The notes beneath the pieces are model-generated. The model had not been told where the DNA came from, ran no database searches, and saw nothing but the letters and a program-made list of their open reading frames with translations. Shown here in pieces: positions 63,437 to 64,000 of a stretch of DNA of 64,000 bases. Origin of the DNA: Argyresthia goedartella (lineage: Eukaryota > Arthropoda > Insecta > Lepidoptera > Argyresthiidae); NCBI GenBank assembly GCA_949825045.1, contig OX463815.1, forward strand, positions 33,843,356 through 33,907,355, in the 5' to 3' direction. Numbering within the stretch: the stretch's first letter is position 1; each line of letters opens with the position of its first letter. The position numbers were made by a program, and so were the translations under genes.

Positions 63437-64000
63437 CTACTCCTGCCAACCCAGCTCCTGTAGAAAGCCTAGCAGACCCTTAATGTTGCCGACGACTTCC
63501 TGGAGCGACCTCAGCGTCCCAAGGTGTGTTGCCCGGTAGATGGCCACGCCGGAACATTCCAGCAGGACGTGGGTGGCTGTCTCCTCGACCTGCATGCAGG
63601 CTCTGCACAGGGGGCTGTCCGTGACACCTAGAGTGTGTAAGTGTTTATTTAGCAAAGCGTGTCCAGTTATCGCTCCGGTTACCAAGCGAAGTTGAGGCCT
63701 ATTGAGCTTTAGAATTTTGCGCGACAATCCGGGTCTGATCATCGGGAGGGCCTGTCTGGCTTGCTTGCAGGTATCCAAGGTTGACCAATAGTGTTGGTGA
63801 GTTACCTTTGTGTGTTGTCGTAGGCTTTTCCTCAACCAGCTGAATGGCAATGGTATTATGGGTTCTGGTCCCTCCACCGTCTGTTCCGAACCCAACCTTG
63901 CCAGTGTGTCGGCTGCGTCGTTGCCGCGCGAGCCACTGTGTCCCTTTATCCATTGCAGGGTGACAATACTGTGGTTGCATACCTCTGACAGGGCTTGGTG
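63437..64000 (-). pseudogene. Non-LTR retrotransposon RNase H and C-terminal domain (cut by window end)
   Basis: Open frame from the window edge to a stop at 63437, 188 codons. It starts in an RNase H domain (LQWIKGHSGSRGNDAADTLA, with the His and Asp of that fold) and continues into a C-terminal region with a CRAC...ETATHVLLEC zinc-type cluster (C..C...H...C). This arrangement is typical of R1, I and Loa-type elements in insects. The RT lies beyond the window. No stops are seen in the visible part, so I cannot tell whether the copy is intact. Confidence 0.75.

Overview
The window is eukaryotic, almost certainly insect and probably lepidopteran. It carries a tRNA-headed SINE, LINE 3' tails, Helitron ends, baculovirus-F-like envelope genes in LTR elements and a TTAGG-type repeat patch that are all familiar from moth and butterfly genomes; this placement is inference. 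I find no bacterial gene, operon, CRISPR array, rRNA or functional tRNA gene. Nearly everything recognisable is transposable-element DNA in different stages of decay, much of it nested.

Layout. 1-4150: GC-rich, decayed Bel/Pao element (A) with zinc-knuckle gag, protease, Pao RNase H and integrase, lacking its reverse transcriptase. 4158-16560: second Bel/Pao element (B), a degenerate endogenous retrovirus with a baculovirus-F-like envelope fused to the integrase end; it is interrupted by a tRNA-derived SINE that is itself split by a CR1-like LINE (5170-10219), and again by a LINE 3' end (13384-14125). 16565-28075: 5'-truncated Ty3/gypsy (errantivirus-like) element whose envelope gene is split by a DIRS-type tyrosine-recombinase retrotransposon (20575-26935) with terminal inverted repeats and an internal complementary region; the DIRS recombinase is in turn split by a LINE tail (25222-26148).

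28500-35360: fragments of a non-LTR element, one possible host coding exon (31035-31188), a 0.66-kb palindrome made of LINE ORF1 sequence, and a DDE transposon (33433-34760) that seems to sit inside the remains of an older relative. 35360-41050: mostly non-coding repeats, a THAP-domain relic, a 0.5-kb tandem duplication, a telomere-like patch and the start of a Helitron. The Helitron gene is split by a full-length jockey-like LINE (41065-45711, 12-bp target duplication). 46640-51060: three MITEs around a minus-strand gene of about 1,000 codons that I do not recognise by name and that could be a DNA-transposon transposase. 51060-54550: sparse, with a Ty1/copia relic. 54551-60969: a complete, very young Bel/Pao element (C) with two apparently identical 244-bp LTRs and a 5-bp target duplication, but a broken pol frame. 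61600-64000: a decayed repeat-family gene and the RNase H end of a non-LTR element that runs off the window.

The coding regions do not form a pathway. Each element encodes its own replication proteins, and the informative signal is the order of insertion: old LTR elements at the bottom, SINE, LINE and DIRS insertions above, and element C as the youngest LTR insertion.
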